Below, piece after piece: positions 45,059 through 52,931 of a DNA stretch of 52,931 nt. The stretch comes from Emcibacteraceae bacterium (GTDB lineage Bacteria > Pseudomonadota > Alphaproteobacteria > Sphingomonadales > Emcibacteraceae): positions 1 to 52,931 of the forward strand of contig JANQJN010000070.1 of NCBI GenBank assembly GCA_028281625.1, written 5' to 3'. The notes below the pieces were generated by a model, which saw nothing but the letters and a program-made list of their open reading frames with translations, made no database searches and had not been told where the DNA came from. Every line of letters begins with the position of its first letter. Positions within the stretch are counted from its first letter, which is position 1. The position numbers were made by a program, and so were the translations under genes.

Positions 45059-46858
45059 ATGAATAACCTGTATCGCTTAATCACAAAAGTTCTCTGGTTC
45101 ACAATAATTTCAACTTCTATAAACTCTGTTGTCTACGCACAGGAAATACCGCTGGGCAGGGACGGTACATTCTTTGGCGCCGTTTTTAACGGCAATCAAA
45201 ACATGCCGGCAACACTGCATGGTGTTGCGATCGAGTGGTCGCGAGATTGTAACCGCGGGCGCGCTGATGATTGCATGACACTCGCTGATGCTTTTGAAAA
45301 GGGCACAGGAGACCTGGTTTCAGATATCAGAATTGCGCTTGGCTATTATCTTAAAGCTTGCGAGCACGGTGAGGGTAAAGGGTGCACTCGGGCCACCACA
45401 ATTATTCGAGGGGGCGACGCATCCTTCATTAACGAACAGCTCGCGCAGGAAACAGCCGCCAAAGGGTGTGAAGAAAATAATGACCAGAATTCTTGCGCAT
45501 TGATGGCTGAAGGCCTGGCCCCAAATGGTAATATATTTCAAAGCAATGAAGCAACTGCACTGATCGAAAAATCCTGCGCCGAGGGTTCTGATTACGGCTG
45601 CCAGATTAAGGCAACAAATCTGTTTTATGAGAAAGATGACTTTACCTCTCAACAGCAAGCCATCGAAATGTTTTCGGAAACTTGCGATGACGGTATTGCT
45701 TGGGGGTGTGCTGAACTGGCAAACGCATACATCAAAGGACGCGGCAAACCCCGTGACATACCAAAGGCAACTGAGTTTGCAAAAGAAGGTTGCCTAGAAG
45801 CGGAGGGCGATACAATAAGTGCTTGCGCAATTTATGGAGAGCTTCTGAGCGGTACCGGCTTAAAGGCAGATCTTGATCTTGGCGTAAAGCTTCTTGCTAA
45901 ATCCTGCACCGCAGGCCACACAGCTGCTTGCAACGCAAATGGTAACAATGGCTTTCTCAAAAGCAATTCCGGCGTCCATGCTTGGGAAGTGCCACTTTAT
46001 TTTAGGGAGGCATGCGATCTTGGCCACGCTGATGCGTGCAAAAATTTGGGACTTCTTTATGAGCATGGCTTTGATAAAGTGGAAGTGAACCCTTCCGTAA
46101 TGTTTATGCTTTTTGATCGGTCCTGTGAGTTGGGTAGCGCCCAAGGTTGCAAAAAAACAGAACAATATGAATCTGTCAGAGCGATGCTAAAATTCACTGC
46201 TCCTGCAGTTGATCCGACGTTACCCGCATTGGAACAGGTTTCTCAGGCGACAAGACTTGCTGATCAGGGTGAACATTATCACGCAGGTGTAACCATCGGA
46301 CGGCTAATGTATGAAGGCGTAGCCGAAGCGCAATATGTTCTTGGTGGCTGGATGTATTATGGAAAACCAGGGATTATTGACGTTCCAAACAAAAAAGACG
46401 GTACGATCCTATTTGATAATGCCGCACGTCAAGGCCATATCGAAGCGGCAAAATGGATGGGTATGGCTCTTTGGTATGGCACCGGTATGGATGTCAATCA
46501 GCAATTAGGACAAAACTACATGGCTATTGCAGCCTCTCAAGGAGATGAGGAAGCAATACAAATTTACCGATCCATGCTCAATGAACCTGCTCGGCAGGAC
46601 TTTGCCAGAAGACAACGCGAAATGGAACTTGAGGCCGAACGAAGAAAAAATGATTTCTGGTACCAGTTCAGTTTGGCCGTATCACAGCGAGCGACCATCA
46701 ATTCTTATCAACCTTCAGGGCTCAACCCATCACAACAAATGGCCAGAGACAGCTGGCGTCGTGGGCAACAGGCACTTGACAGTCTTCAGTTTAACAATGC
46801 CGTTGGTTATCTGACCGGACGTACTTCTGCCTGCCCGGTTTCAAATCCATATTGCTAA
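45059..46858 (+). CDS. Secreted Sel1-repeat protein with Hcp-like cysteine pairs
   Basis: A 599-residue exported protein (signal VLWFTIISTSINSVVYAQ). The first two-thirds is made of repeats each bearing a C-x7-C pair: ACEHGEGKGCTRA, SCAEGSDYGCQIK, TCDDGIAWGCAEL, SCTAGHTAACNAN, ACDLGHADACKNL and SCELGSAQGCKKT. This pattern matches the disulfide-stapled Sel1 repeats of the Helicobacter Hcp proteins. The last third is cysteine-poor Sel1 (EAQYVLGGWMYYGKPG, EAAKWMGMALWYGTGMDV) and a charged tail. ATG 45059 with AAGGAAAG is favoured over the ATG at 45032. It is followed 20 bp later by a small secreted protein. Confidence 0.9.
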   Translation: MNNLYRLITKVLWFTIISTSINSVVYAQEIPLGRDGTFFGAVFNGNQNMPATLHGVAIEWSRDCNRGRADDCMTLADAFEKGTGDLVSDIRIALGYYLKACEHGEGKGCTRATTIIRGGDASFINEQLAQETAAKGCEENNDQNSCALMAEGLAPNGNIFQSNEATALIEKSCAEGSDYGCQIKATNLFYEKDDFTSQQQAIEMFSETCDDGIAWGCAELANAYIKGRGKPRDIPKATEFAKEGCLEAEGDTISACAIYGELLSGTGLKADLDLGVKLLAKSCTAGHTAACNANGNNGFLKSNSGVHAWEVPLYFREACDLGHADACKNLGLLYEHGFDKVEVNPSVMFMLFDRSCELGSAQGCKKTEQYESVRAMLKFTAPAVDPTLPALEQVSQATRLADQGEHYHAGVTIGRLMYEGVAEAQYVLGGWMYYGKPGIIDVPNKKDGTILFDNAARQGHIEAAKWMGMALWYGTGMDVNQQLGQNYMAIAASQGDEEAIQIYRSMLNEPARQDFARRQREMELEAERRKNDFWYQFSLAVSQRATINSYQPSGLNPSQQMARDSWRRGQQALDSLQFNNAVGYLTGRTSACPVSNPYC

Positions 46859-46878
46859 TCATATTGAAGGAGTAAACC

Positions 46879-47394
46879 ATGAGAAATTCAGTAAAAACTT
46901 TATACACTTTACCATTTATTATTACTGCTTACGCAATGCCTGCGGCGGCGCAGCTTAATGTTGATGTTTCCGCACCGCCCGGTGGGTGCATCATTGGTGT
47001 GGAAGGCGGGAATGCGCCGGGTACAGAAAAGCCGATGAAATTTGAAATCAGTTACCGCGTCAGCGATGGCAACATGGGTGCTGTAATCAAAGTCAATGGC
47101 TGGCCAAAAGCGCAAAGTGCTGATCCAAATCAAAATGTACCTGTAACACTCACCTTTGACACAGGCGATAGTACGACAGCACGGTCCGGAGGTTACTCAA
47201 GCGGATTTAATGATGAACTTTGGGCGGGCTGGGGAGCCGGTGAAACGTCTGATGGTGCTTTTGCAATGCTCGAAAATGCATCAACCGTGACCGTTAGCAC
47301 AGATGAGGGCGAAATTGGTCGGTTTGACCTTCAAATGCAAGGGCTTTTTTACCGATACATCAATAATTGTGCCGCAGAGCAAAGAGGAAATTAG
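46879..47394 (+). CDS. Secreted protein of unknown function (171 aa)
   Basis: A signal peptide (LYTLPFIITAYAMPAAAQ) is followed by a glycine-rich, probably all-beta domain: SAPPGGCIIGVEGGNAPGTE, GYSSGFNDELWAGWGAGETS and GRFDLQMQGLFYRYINNC. Two cysteines, near the mature N-terminus and near the C-terminus, could form one disulfide that ties the ends. No family is recognised. AAGGAG lies well placed before the ATG. The gene is packed between the Hcp-like gene (20 bp) and the PH-like membrane gene (5 bp), so the three are likely co-transcribed. Confidence 0.78.
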   Translation: MRNSVKTLYTLPFIITAYAMPAAAQLNVDVSAPPGGCIIGVEGGNAPGTEKPMKFEISYRVSDGNMGAVIKVNGWPKAQSADPNQNVPVTLTFDTGDSTTARSGGYSSGFNDELWAGWGAGETSDGAFAMLENASTVTVSTDEGEIGRFDLQMQGLFYRYINNCAAEQRGN

Positions 47395-47399
47395 GGCTT

Positions 47400-47960
47400 A
47401 TGGTAAAATACACCCATCGCCTGTCAGTGCTTACCAAATTACGTACTTATGAAATAACCGATGACGTGCTTATGTGGGAAGATGAGGATGGCAAGAGAGG
47501 TTCACTGGATTATGATGATATTTTGCAGATGGACGGGAAGTTTGACCCGTCTCGGTCGCAGCTTAATAAGTATGTGCTAAAGATCCGCAGTCGAAATCGA
47601 CCGACACTGGAAATCACCAATACCACCTTTAATGGGTTTAATGACTTCAGTGAACATAGCGACGAATTCAGGGATTTTTCCATTGCGCTGCATCAAAAAA
47701 TTTCAATGAAAAACCCTTCTGTAAATTTTAAGAAAGGCTCAACACCGATCGGATATATTTTGTCTATATTAACAACCCTTTTTATTGGCATTGTTTTGTT
47801 AATTGCTGCTCTCTATTTTTTTACGTCAGGTATGTATACGCTGGTAATGATAAAATTTTTTCTGGTTACGTTCTATCTGCCGTCCTTATTTCGTTACTTA
47901 AAGAACAATGTACCTGCTACCTACGACCCTCAAAATATTCCTGCGGAAATGCTTCCATGA
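47400..47960 (+). CDS. Membrane protein with possible PH-like domain
   Basis: A 186-residue protein. The N-terminal 100 residues are beta-rich (LRTYEITDDVLMWEDEDGKR, SLDYDDILQMDGKFDPSRSQ, YVLKIRSRNRPTLEITNTTF), like a bacterial PH-type domain. Two hydrophobic helices follow (PIGYILSILTTLFIGIVLLI, TLVMIKFFLVTFYLPSLF). There is no signal peptide. ATG 47400 is used; an in-frame ATG at 47367 would overlap the upstream gene. It is the last gene before palindrome copy 3. Function unknown. Confidence 0.78.
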   Translation: MVKYTHRLSVLTKLRTYEITDDVLMWEDEDGKRGSLDYDDILQMDGKFDPSRSQLNKYVLKIRSRNRPTLEITNTTFNGFNDFSEHSDEFRDFSIALHQKISMKNPSVNFKKGSTPIGYILSILTTLFIGIVLLIAALYFFTSGMYTLVMIKFFLVTFYLPSLFRYLKNNVPATYDPQNIPAEMLP

Positions 47961-47967
47961 TCCGATA

Positions 47968-47985
47968 GTCCCCTGTTCAGGGGAT
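47968..47985. repeat. Palindrome copy 3 of 3 (upstream of the gene at 48046)
   Basis: GTCCCCTGTTCAGGGGAT: the 16-bp core TCCCCTGTTCAGGGGA is perfect and is copy 2 read on the other strand. It lies 60 bp before the start at 48046 and 8 bp after the stop of the gene at 47400. Confidence 0.8.
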
Positions 47986-48045
47986 AGGCGCAAGTAGTTG
48001 CATTTTCTAAACTGGTTTTGGGATCGTTAGATATTAGAGGTGATC

Positions 48046-49053
48046 ATGAAAAAAACTATTTTAGCACTATCTAAGTGTCTGTTCTTAATATTCTTTGTAA
48101 GCAGCACAACATTTGCGCAAAGTGCTTATGAGCAGGCGGAGAAAGCATATATCGCAGAAGATTACAGCAAAGCGTTTGAACTTTTTGAACCGCTCGCAAA
48201 TGCGGGCAATGATGATGCGCAGTACTATATGGGGATTATGTATCACTTTGGTGATGGTGTGAGACAGTCTTATGAGAAAGCCTACGAATGGTATCTGAAA
48301 TCTGCAGAGGCAGGTGACCTCGATTCACAGTACCGCGTTGCGACACTTTATGAAGATGGCGATGGCATACGTGAAGACAAAAACAAGGCTTTCAACTGGT
48401 TTTTAAAATCTGCTCAACAAGGGCACAAAACATCGCAGTTTAAAGTTGCCTTTTACTCTGACGACGGCAGTATAATCGATCAGGATTATGAGCAGGCCGC
48501 ATATTGGTATCAGAAGGCTGGTGAGCAAGGTGATCCCACTTCACTGGCTTACTTGGGAGAGCTTTATCAAAACGGCAAAGGTGTCAGTGAGAATCTCGAA
48601 CGCGCAATAGAGCTATATATGGAAGCCATTGGTATTGAAAATCAGGAATATGCGGTCAGTAAACTTAATTCTATCATTGAAGATAACACTCCCGACAACA
48701 CAAGCCAAAGTCCGGCATTTGCTATGGCATCTGATCTTTTTAGGGCAGGAAATGTAAGCGGTGCGGTTAATGCTTTCCAAAAGCTCGCGGGTGCTGGTGA
48801 CCGTGATGCGCAGGTTCTTGTCGGTTCGCTTTATCAAAGTGGTCAGGGTGGTCTAGCCCAATCCGACGCTCAGGCAAACCATTGGTTTTTGAAATCCGCA
48901 CTTAAAGGACTGGCCAGCGGGCAATATAGCCTTGGTGCAGCTTACGGTAATGGCCAGGGAGTTGAAAAAAACCTCAATCTGGCCCGCTTCTGGTTTGAAA
49001 AAGCCGCCGATCAGGGCCATGAAGCAGCAAGGCAGGCGCTAACTCAATTTTAA
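48046..49053 (+). CDS. Secreted Sel1-repeat protein (335 aa)
   Basis: A signal peptide (MKKTILALSKCLFLIFF, cleavage near TTFAQ) is followed by seven or so Sel1 repeats. Examples are AQYYMGIMYHFGDGVRQSYE, KAYEWYLKSAEAGDLDSQYR, ATLYEDGDGIREDKNKAF, YWYQKAGEQGDPTSLAYLGE and GQYSLGAAYGNGQGVEKNLN. Between the repeats a low-complexity SIIEDNTPDNTSQSPAF linker splits the chain in two. ATG 48046 sits 5 bases after AGAGG; the GTG at 48040 overlaps that site. It has its own terminator at 49098 and a palindrome upstream. Confidence 0.9.
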   Translation: MKKTILALSKCLFLIFFVSSTTFAQSAYEQAEKAYIAEDYSKAFELFEPLANAGNDDAQYYMGIMYHFGDGVRQSYEKAYEWYLKSAEAGDLDSQYRVATLYEDGDGIREDKNKAFNWFLKSAQQGHKTSQFKVAFYSDDGSIIDQDYEQAAYWYQKAGEQGDPTSLAYLGELYQNGKGVSENLERAIELYMEAIGIENQEYAVSKLNSIIEDNTPDNTSQSPAFAMASDLFRAGNVSGAVNAFQKLAGAGDRDAQVLVGSLYQSGQGGLAQSDAQANHWFLKSALKGLASGQYSLGAAYGNGQGVEKNLNLARFWFEKAADQGHEAARQALTQF

Positions 49054-49097
49054 AGTTTTTCCCGGAGTATTTCCCCAAATACTTTCGTTCTAGACTG

Positions 49098-49130
49098 CCC
49101 GGACCTTTTCATAAGGTTCGGGTTTTCTTT
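49098..49130 (+). terminator. Rho-independent terminator of the Sel1 gene
   Basis: CCCGGACCTT (49098-49107) and AAGGTTCGGG (49113-49122) pair with one G-T and a 5-nt loop, followed by TTTTCTTT. It separates the Sel1 region from the imu operon. Confidence 0.88.
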
Positions 49131-49159
49131 TGAGGCACCCTGTTCCATTTATGGGTCCC

Positions 49160-49203
49160 TTGACTCATTTCCCCGACTCATATTATAAGAACAAATAGTG
49201 AAC
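49160..49203 (+). promoter_or_regulatory. imu operon promoter with LexA box
   Basis: TTGACT at 49160-49165 with TATTAT (49181) or TTATAA (49183-49188) forms the promoter. GAAC-AAATAGT-GAAC at 49189-49203 matches the alphaproteobacterial LexA box GAAC-N7-GAAC (GTTC-N7-GTTC on the other strand). It sits at the expected transcription start, a repressing position. The operon is therefore part of the SOS response. Confidence 0.88.
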
Positions 49204-49212
49204 AAATTTAAT

Positions 49213-50016
49213 ATGAGTCGCAGAAAAACAATGTCATCCACCGCCTTTGAACAATTAAAAGCGCAAGTTTCTGCTATTGAGCAAAGCTCATTGGCAGAAA
49301 AGGATGATGCTGTTTTCTCGACCGGATCGGATGCTCTTGACCGGATTTTACCGGCGACAGTAACGAGTGCAGGTGCGCTGCTTGAAGTGCTGCCGGAAAG
49401 TTACCAACAACGCTCCGCGGCAACCGGAGCAACCCTCGCCCTTGGTGCAAGGCTCCTCGAAGCCAAGACGGGGCCACTGGTCTGGTGTCAGCTTCGCGAT
49501 CCAGAAAGACTGCATCTTCATGCGCCGGGGCTTGCCGCCTTTGGTATCGATCCAGAGCGCATCATCCGGCTCACGGTAAAAAGCGAGCAGGACCTGCTCT
49601 GGGCTATGGAAGAAGCGCTGGACTGCGCGTATCTTTCCGGCGTTGTCGGAGTGCTGGGGCAGGAAAAACTTTATGATTTTACGGCGAGCAGACGCCTTAG
49701 TCTGCGCGCCAGGTCAAGCGGCGTATCCGCATTGATGCTGAGGTCTCACCGGGCAAACGGGACCACAACAGCGGATATGCGCTGGATGGTGGGGGCTGGC
49801 GAAAGTAGCAAAATGCCGGAAAGGAAGGCTTTCCTCCCCCGACTTGGCGGGGCCATCTGGCAGCTTGACCTTATAAAATGCAGAGGAGCCAATGGTGGTT
49901 CCTTTCAAATTGGATGGAACCGTGAAACGTTATCTTTCGATTTGGCTTCCCGACTGGCCGGTGGAACGTCTCTACCGGAACTCCCGGCGCGGGAAGACAA
50001 GCGATATATTGGCTGA
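49213..50016 (+). CDS. imuA: ImuA, RecA-like mutagenesis accessory protein
   Basis: A 267-residue RecA/SulA-like protein that acts with ImuB and DnaE2 in damage-induced mutagenesis. FSTGSDALDRILPATVTSAG, YQQRSAATGATLALGARLLE and AKTGPLVWCQLRDPERLHLH, then ALMLRSHRANGTTTADMRW, are typical ImuA stretches. I see no canonical Walker A. The GTG at 49198 lies inside the LexA box and is unlikely; ATG 49213 or 49231 fits better, though neither has a clear ribosome site. Its end overlaps imuB by 125 bp. Confidence 0.9.
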   Translation: MSRRKTMSSTAFEQLKAQVSAIEQSSLAEKDDAVFSTGSDALDRILPATVTSAGALLEVLPESYQQRSAATGATLALGARLLEAKTGPLVWCQLRDPERLHLHAPGLAAFGIDPERIIRLTVKSEQDLLWAMEEALDCAYLSGVVGVLGQEKLYDFTASRRLSLRARSSGVSALMLRSHRANGTTTADMRWMVGAGESSKMPERKAFLPRLGGAIWQLDLIKCRGANGGSFQIGWNRETLSFDLASRLAGGTSLPELPAREDKRYIG

Positions 50017-51499
50017 CATCACACCGGACGTCCCTTTTTCCCTGATCACCTCCGCCCAAGGTGGCATCCGCGTCGTTGCCATGAGCCAGGCGGCGCGGGA
50101 GGCCGGGGTACAGAAGAACCAACTACTACCCAATGCCAAATCCTTATGCCCGGCGTTACGGGTGTTTGAATATGACCCGGCGGGGGATGAGGCAGAGCTT
50201 AAAGAGCTTACCCTTTGGGCCATTCGCTATAGCCCGTGGGTCGCGGCCAATCCGCCGGACGGAATCATGATGGATATCAGCGGCTGCGCCCACCTGCTGG
50301 GCGGGGAAGAAAATATGGTCCGTGATATTCGCACACGCTTGAATGCCTTTGGTTTTAGCGCCGCTATCTGCATTGCGGACACCATCGGTGCCGCTTGGGC
50401 CGACAGTCGTTTTGGTAGCAACTCTGCCGAAATCATTGACGGGACGGACGCGCTTAAAAGGCTTCCCACCGCCGCCCTGCGCATAGAAGCAGACACCGTA
50501 GAGCAGCTTAAAAAAGTTGGTCTTAAAACCATTGGCACGATCATCAATAAACCGCGCGCACCCCTGGCAGCCCGTTACGGCAAAACGCTTACTGACCGGC
50601 TGGATCAGCTGACTGGTAAAAAACCAGAAAGCCTAAACCCGATCAAGGAGCCACCGGAATATCTAGTGCAGGAAAGTTTTGTGGAACCGGTGCTACTGCT
50701 GGATCAGATCACCATCAGTTTGGAAAATCTTGCCGTCACCATGACGAAAAAGCTGGAAGATGAAGGACTGGGTGCGCGGCGGTTCTGCCTCAGTCTTTAC
50801 CGAATGGATGGGGACGTAAGAAATATTGAAGTTCGCACCAGCTGCCTTAGCCATAATGCGGACCACATCACCCGGCTTATGGGAGAAAAACTTGACCGTT
50901 TAAGTGAAAATTATGATACCGGATTTGGTATTGAACTGATCACCCTTGGCGCTTATTTCACAGAAGTGACCAATCACGCGCAGATCAGCCTGGATGGTAA
51001 AAAAGACAGCGGTTCGCTGCGTGATTTTCAAGCGCTGATTGACCGCTATGTCAACCGACTCGGATTTGAAAATGTTGGTAAATTTATACCCCGGGAAAGC
51101 CATATTCCGGAACGCAGTGAAGAGCTCATTCCCATTTCAGCAGAGGAAAAGAACCCGAAAGATTGGCCTACTTTCTTAAAAGACCTTCAGGGCGGCACCC
51201 ACTTGGGGCGGCCGATCTTACTGTTACCCCGACCGGAGCCGATCACCGCCATCGCCGAGGTTCCCGACGGACCACCAGTACGTTTTGAATGGCGGCGACT
51301 TAAGTACCGGATCATCCGTGCCGAAGGGCCGGAACGGCTCGCTCCCGAATGGTGGCAACCGGCCGACATCGCGCGGGAGCCAACCCGGGATTATTTCCGG
51401 GTTGAGGATACAGACGGCGGACGATTCTGGCTTTTTCGCCGCGGCCTTTATGAACAGGAAGAAAACCCCAAATGGTTCATGCATGGGTTTTTCGCATGA
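49892..51499 (+). CDS. imuB: ImuB, catalytically inactive Y-family polymerase-like protein
   Basis: A 535-residue Y-family polymerase homologue serving as the scaffold between the replication clamp, ImuA and DnaE2. YLSIWLPDWPVERLYRN replaces the catalytic DxD-type start of active Y-family polymerases, so it is probably not a polymerase itself. The palm/finger region (LLPNAKSLCPALRVFEYDPA, WVAANPPDGIMMDISGCAHL) and helix-hairpin-helix part (LRIEADTVEQLKKVGLKTIG) are present. I use ATG 49892, preceded by AGAGGAG; GTG 49922 is an alternative giving a shorter overlap with imuA. Its stop overlaps dnaE2 by 4 bp. Confidence 0.94.
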   Translation: MVVPFKLDGTVKRYLSIWLPDWPVERLYRNSRRGKTSDILADITPDVPFSLITSAQGGIRVVAMSQAAREAGVQKNQLLPNAKSLCPALRVFEYDPAGDEAELKELTLWAIRYSPWVAANPPDGIMMDISGCAHLLGGEENMVRDIRTRLNAFGFSAAICIADTIGAAWADSRFGSNSAEIIDGTDALKRLPTAALRIEADTVEQLKKVGLKTIGTIINKPRAPLAARYGKTLTDRLDQLTGKKPESLNPIKEPPEYLVQESFVEPVLLLDQITISLENLAVTMTKKLEDEGLGARRFCLSLYRMDGDVRNIEVRTSCLSHNADHITRLMGEKLDRLSENYDTGFGIELITLGAYFTEVTNHAQISLDGKKDSGSLRDFQALIDRYVNRLGFENVGKFIPRESHIPERSEELIPISAEEKNPKDWPTFLKDLQGGTHLGRPILLLPRPEPITAIAEVPDGPPVRFEWRRLKYRIIRAEGPERLAPEWWQPADIAREPTRDYFRVEDTDGGRFWLFRRGLYEQEENPKWFMHGFFA

Positions 51500-52931
51500 C
51501 AGAGTATGTAGAACTGTCAGTGACTAGCAATTTTTCTTTCTTGCGCGGCGCGTCCCACCCGGACGAAATGGTCGAAGCGGCCGTACAGTTGGGTTACAAA
51601 AAAATCGCCATCACTGACCGCAACAGTCTGGCCGGAGCCGTGCGCGCCCATGTGGCCGCCAAGGATCAAGATGTTGACCTGATCGTCGGAGTGCGCCTGG
51701 TGATGGATAACGGTTTTGAAATGCTGTGCTTTCCCCTTGATCGGGGGGCATACGGCCGTCTCACCAAACTGCTGACCACCGGAAATCGCCGCGCGGAAAA
51801 GGGGGACTGTATTCTTTATATGGAGGATCTAAGCATCCTCGCCCATGGGCATATTTTTATCGCCATGCCACCTTATGAACTGGATGATGGGTTCAGAACG
51901 TCCCTGAAATGGATGTCCAATGCGTTCTCCGGAAATATTTATCTTGCCCTCAGTCGGCTTTACCGGGGCAATGATGATGAACGGATGGAGAAACTTTACG
52001 CGCTCTCCCTGGAAATGGGAACACCGCTGGTGGCAAGTAATGATGTACATTATCACATCCCTGAAAGGCGTAACTTACAGGATGTTCTGACCTGCATTCG
52101 CGAACATGTCACCATTGACGAAGCGGGCTTTAAATTAAATTCAAATGCAGAACGGCACCTAAAACCGCCCTCTGAAATTCGTCATATTTTTCGTGGGTTT
52201 GAGGATGCCATCGCGCGGACAGTAAAAATTGCGGCTGAGTGTTCTTTTTCGCTGGATGAGCTTGCTTACGAATATCCGGACGAGCCCGCAGGAAACAGCA
52301 AAACCCCACAAGAAGAGCTGGAACGCCTCACCTGGCTTGGTGCCCGTGAGCGCTATCCCGGAAACATTCCCAAAAAAGTAAGGACTACCCTCGAACATGA
52401 ACTCTCTCTCATTTCCCAACTTGAATATGCGCCTTATTTTCTCACCGTTTATGATCTTGTGCGGTTTGCCAGAAGCCGTGATATCCTTTGTCAGGGGCGT
52501 GGTTCTGCTGCCAATTCAGCGGTTTGTTTTTGCCTTGGCATCACATCGGTTGACCCGGTGCAGATTGACCTTTTGTTTGAACGTTTCATATCCGCTGAAC
52601 GGGGCGAGCCGCCGGATATTGATGTGGATTTTGAACATGAGCGCCGCGAGGAGGTCATTCAATATATTTATGAAAAATATGGCCGCCACCGAGCTGGCAT
52701 TACTGCAACCGTGATCTGTTACCGCCTTAAAATGGCAGTACGCGAAGTGGGTAAAGTCATGGGTGTAAGCGAAGATATCATCACCGCACTAAGCGCCGCC
52801 GCCTGGAGAAAAATTTCAGACATCCCGGAAGAGAAACATATGAGTGAGGCTGGTATTAATCTAAAAGATCCACGCATTCGTCAGACTCTGGCACTGGCGA
52901 AGGAACTGATAAGCTTTCCCCGTCACCTGTC
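51496..52931 (+). CDS. dnaE2: Error-prone DNA polymerase DnaE2, 5' part (cut by window edge)
   Basis: The alpha-subunit-type polymerase that extends past lesions in the ImuA-ImuB-DnaE2 mutasome. The visible 478 codons hold the PHP domain (YVELSVTSNFSFLRGASHPDE, IAITDRNSLAGAVRAHVAAK, NDVHYHIPERRNLQDVLTCI) and the start of the polymerase core (FLTVYDLVRFARSRDILCQG, RGSAANSAVCFCLGI, EPPDIDVDFEHERREEVIQY). PPDIDVDFEHERR carries the catalytic DxD acids. The frame stays open at base 52931. The ATG overlaps the imuB stop (ATGA), so translation is coupled. Confidence 0.96.
   Translation, partial: MTEYVELSVTSNFSFLRGASHPDEMVEAAVQLGYKKIAITDRNSLAGAVRAHVAAKDQDVDLIVGVRLVMDNGFEMLCFPLDRGAYGRLTKLLTTGNRRAEKGDCILYMEDLSILAHGHIFIAMPPYELDDGFRTSLKWMSNAFSGNIYLALSRLYRGNDDERMEKLYALSLEMGTPLVASNDVHYHIPERRNLQDVLTCIREHVTIDEAGFKLNSNAERHLKPPSEIRHIFRGFEDAIARTVKIAAECSFSLDELAYEYPDEPAGNSKTPQEELERLTWLGARERYPGNIPKKVRTTLEHELSLISQLEYAPYFLTVYDLVRFARSRDILCQGRGSAANSAVCFCLGITSVDPVQIDLLFERFISAERGEPPDIDVDFEHERREEVIQYIYEKYGRHRAGITATVICYRLKMAVREVGKVMGVSEDIITALSAAAWRKISDIPEEKHMSEAGINLKDPRIRQTLALAKELISFPRHL

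Noticed and set aside
49198..49212. GTG 49198 as the imuA start
   Set aside because: It lies inside the LexA box and near or before the expected transcription start, so a downstream ATG is more plausible.
1..52931. CRISPR arrays, tRNA or rRNA genes, insertion sequences
   Set aside because: I saw no regularly spaced direct repeats, no cloverleaf or rRNA signatures and no transposase motifs, though a tool-based scan would be more sensitive.

Overview
The window looks like an ordinary chromosomal segment of an alphaproteobacterium with moderately low GC. The evidence is an imuA-imuB-dnaE2 mutagenesis operon under a GAAC-N7-GAAC LexA box, a split two-gene MetH behind an ArsR/methyltransferase regulator, secreted COG4798-type methyltransferases and a PAS-GGDEF-EAL protein. 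I cannot place it below class level. I see no rRNA, tRNA, CRISPR array, insertion sequence or phage gene.

Layout. 1-6.9 kb (minus): the 5' part of a B12-dependent methylmalonyl-CoA mutase, then a methionine/folate operon read as regulator-metF-metH(homocysteine domain)-metH(B12 domain). A near-palindromic site covers the operon promoter. 7-10.4 kb (plus): four paralogous small secreted TPR proteins sharing a C-x15-C pair, with the outer-membrane lipoprotein MlaA between them. 10.4-16.6 kb (minus): EttA, two secreted methyltransferase-like paralogues, and an msrC-amidohydrolase-methyltransferase operon. 16.8-19.6 kb (plus): a five-gene YtrA-type GntR/ABC-transporter operon with two tiny membrane proteins and a recognisable operator on its promoter. 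19.6-22.6 kb: tusA-sufE on the minus strand, divergent from a tungstate-type ABC transporter (tupB-tupC-tupA). 22.7-31.5 kb: a c-di-GMP enzyme, a secreted DUF1579-like protein, an MnmC2-like oxidoreductase, acetyl-CoA synthetase, a transglutaminase-like/TPR lipoprotein, and an amidohydrolase paired with a PepSY membrane protein. 31.6-41.6 kb (minus): a saccharopine-dehydrogenase-like protein, a sterol desaturase/homocysteine methyltransferase operon, a FlgO-like/TPR output protein, a BlaI/BlaR1 pair whose receptor carries ankyrin repeats, and a NarL-type two-component system. 41.8-49.1 kb: a cluster of secreted Sel1/TPR proteins and unknown proteins. 49.2 kb to the end: the LexA-controlled imuA-imuB-dnaE2 operon, cut by the window edge.

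The least explained part is 41.8-49.1 kb. It holds four secreted Sel1/TPR proteins (one with Hcp-like cysteine pairs), two possibly PH-like proteins and two unknown secreted proteins. Three copies of the palindrome CCCCTGAACAGGGG lie 53 to 92 bp upstream of three of its genes. That pattern suggests a small regulon with an unidentified dimeric regulator. Other unexplained regulatory structure: paired GTAAG inverted repeats about four helical turns apart before the sterol desaturase operon, a perfect inverted repeat over the BlaI-gene start region, and a 15-bp palindrome before a secreted methyltransferase gene.
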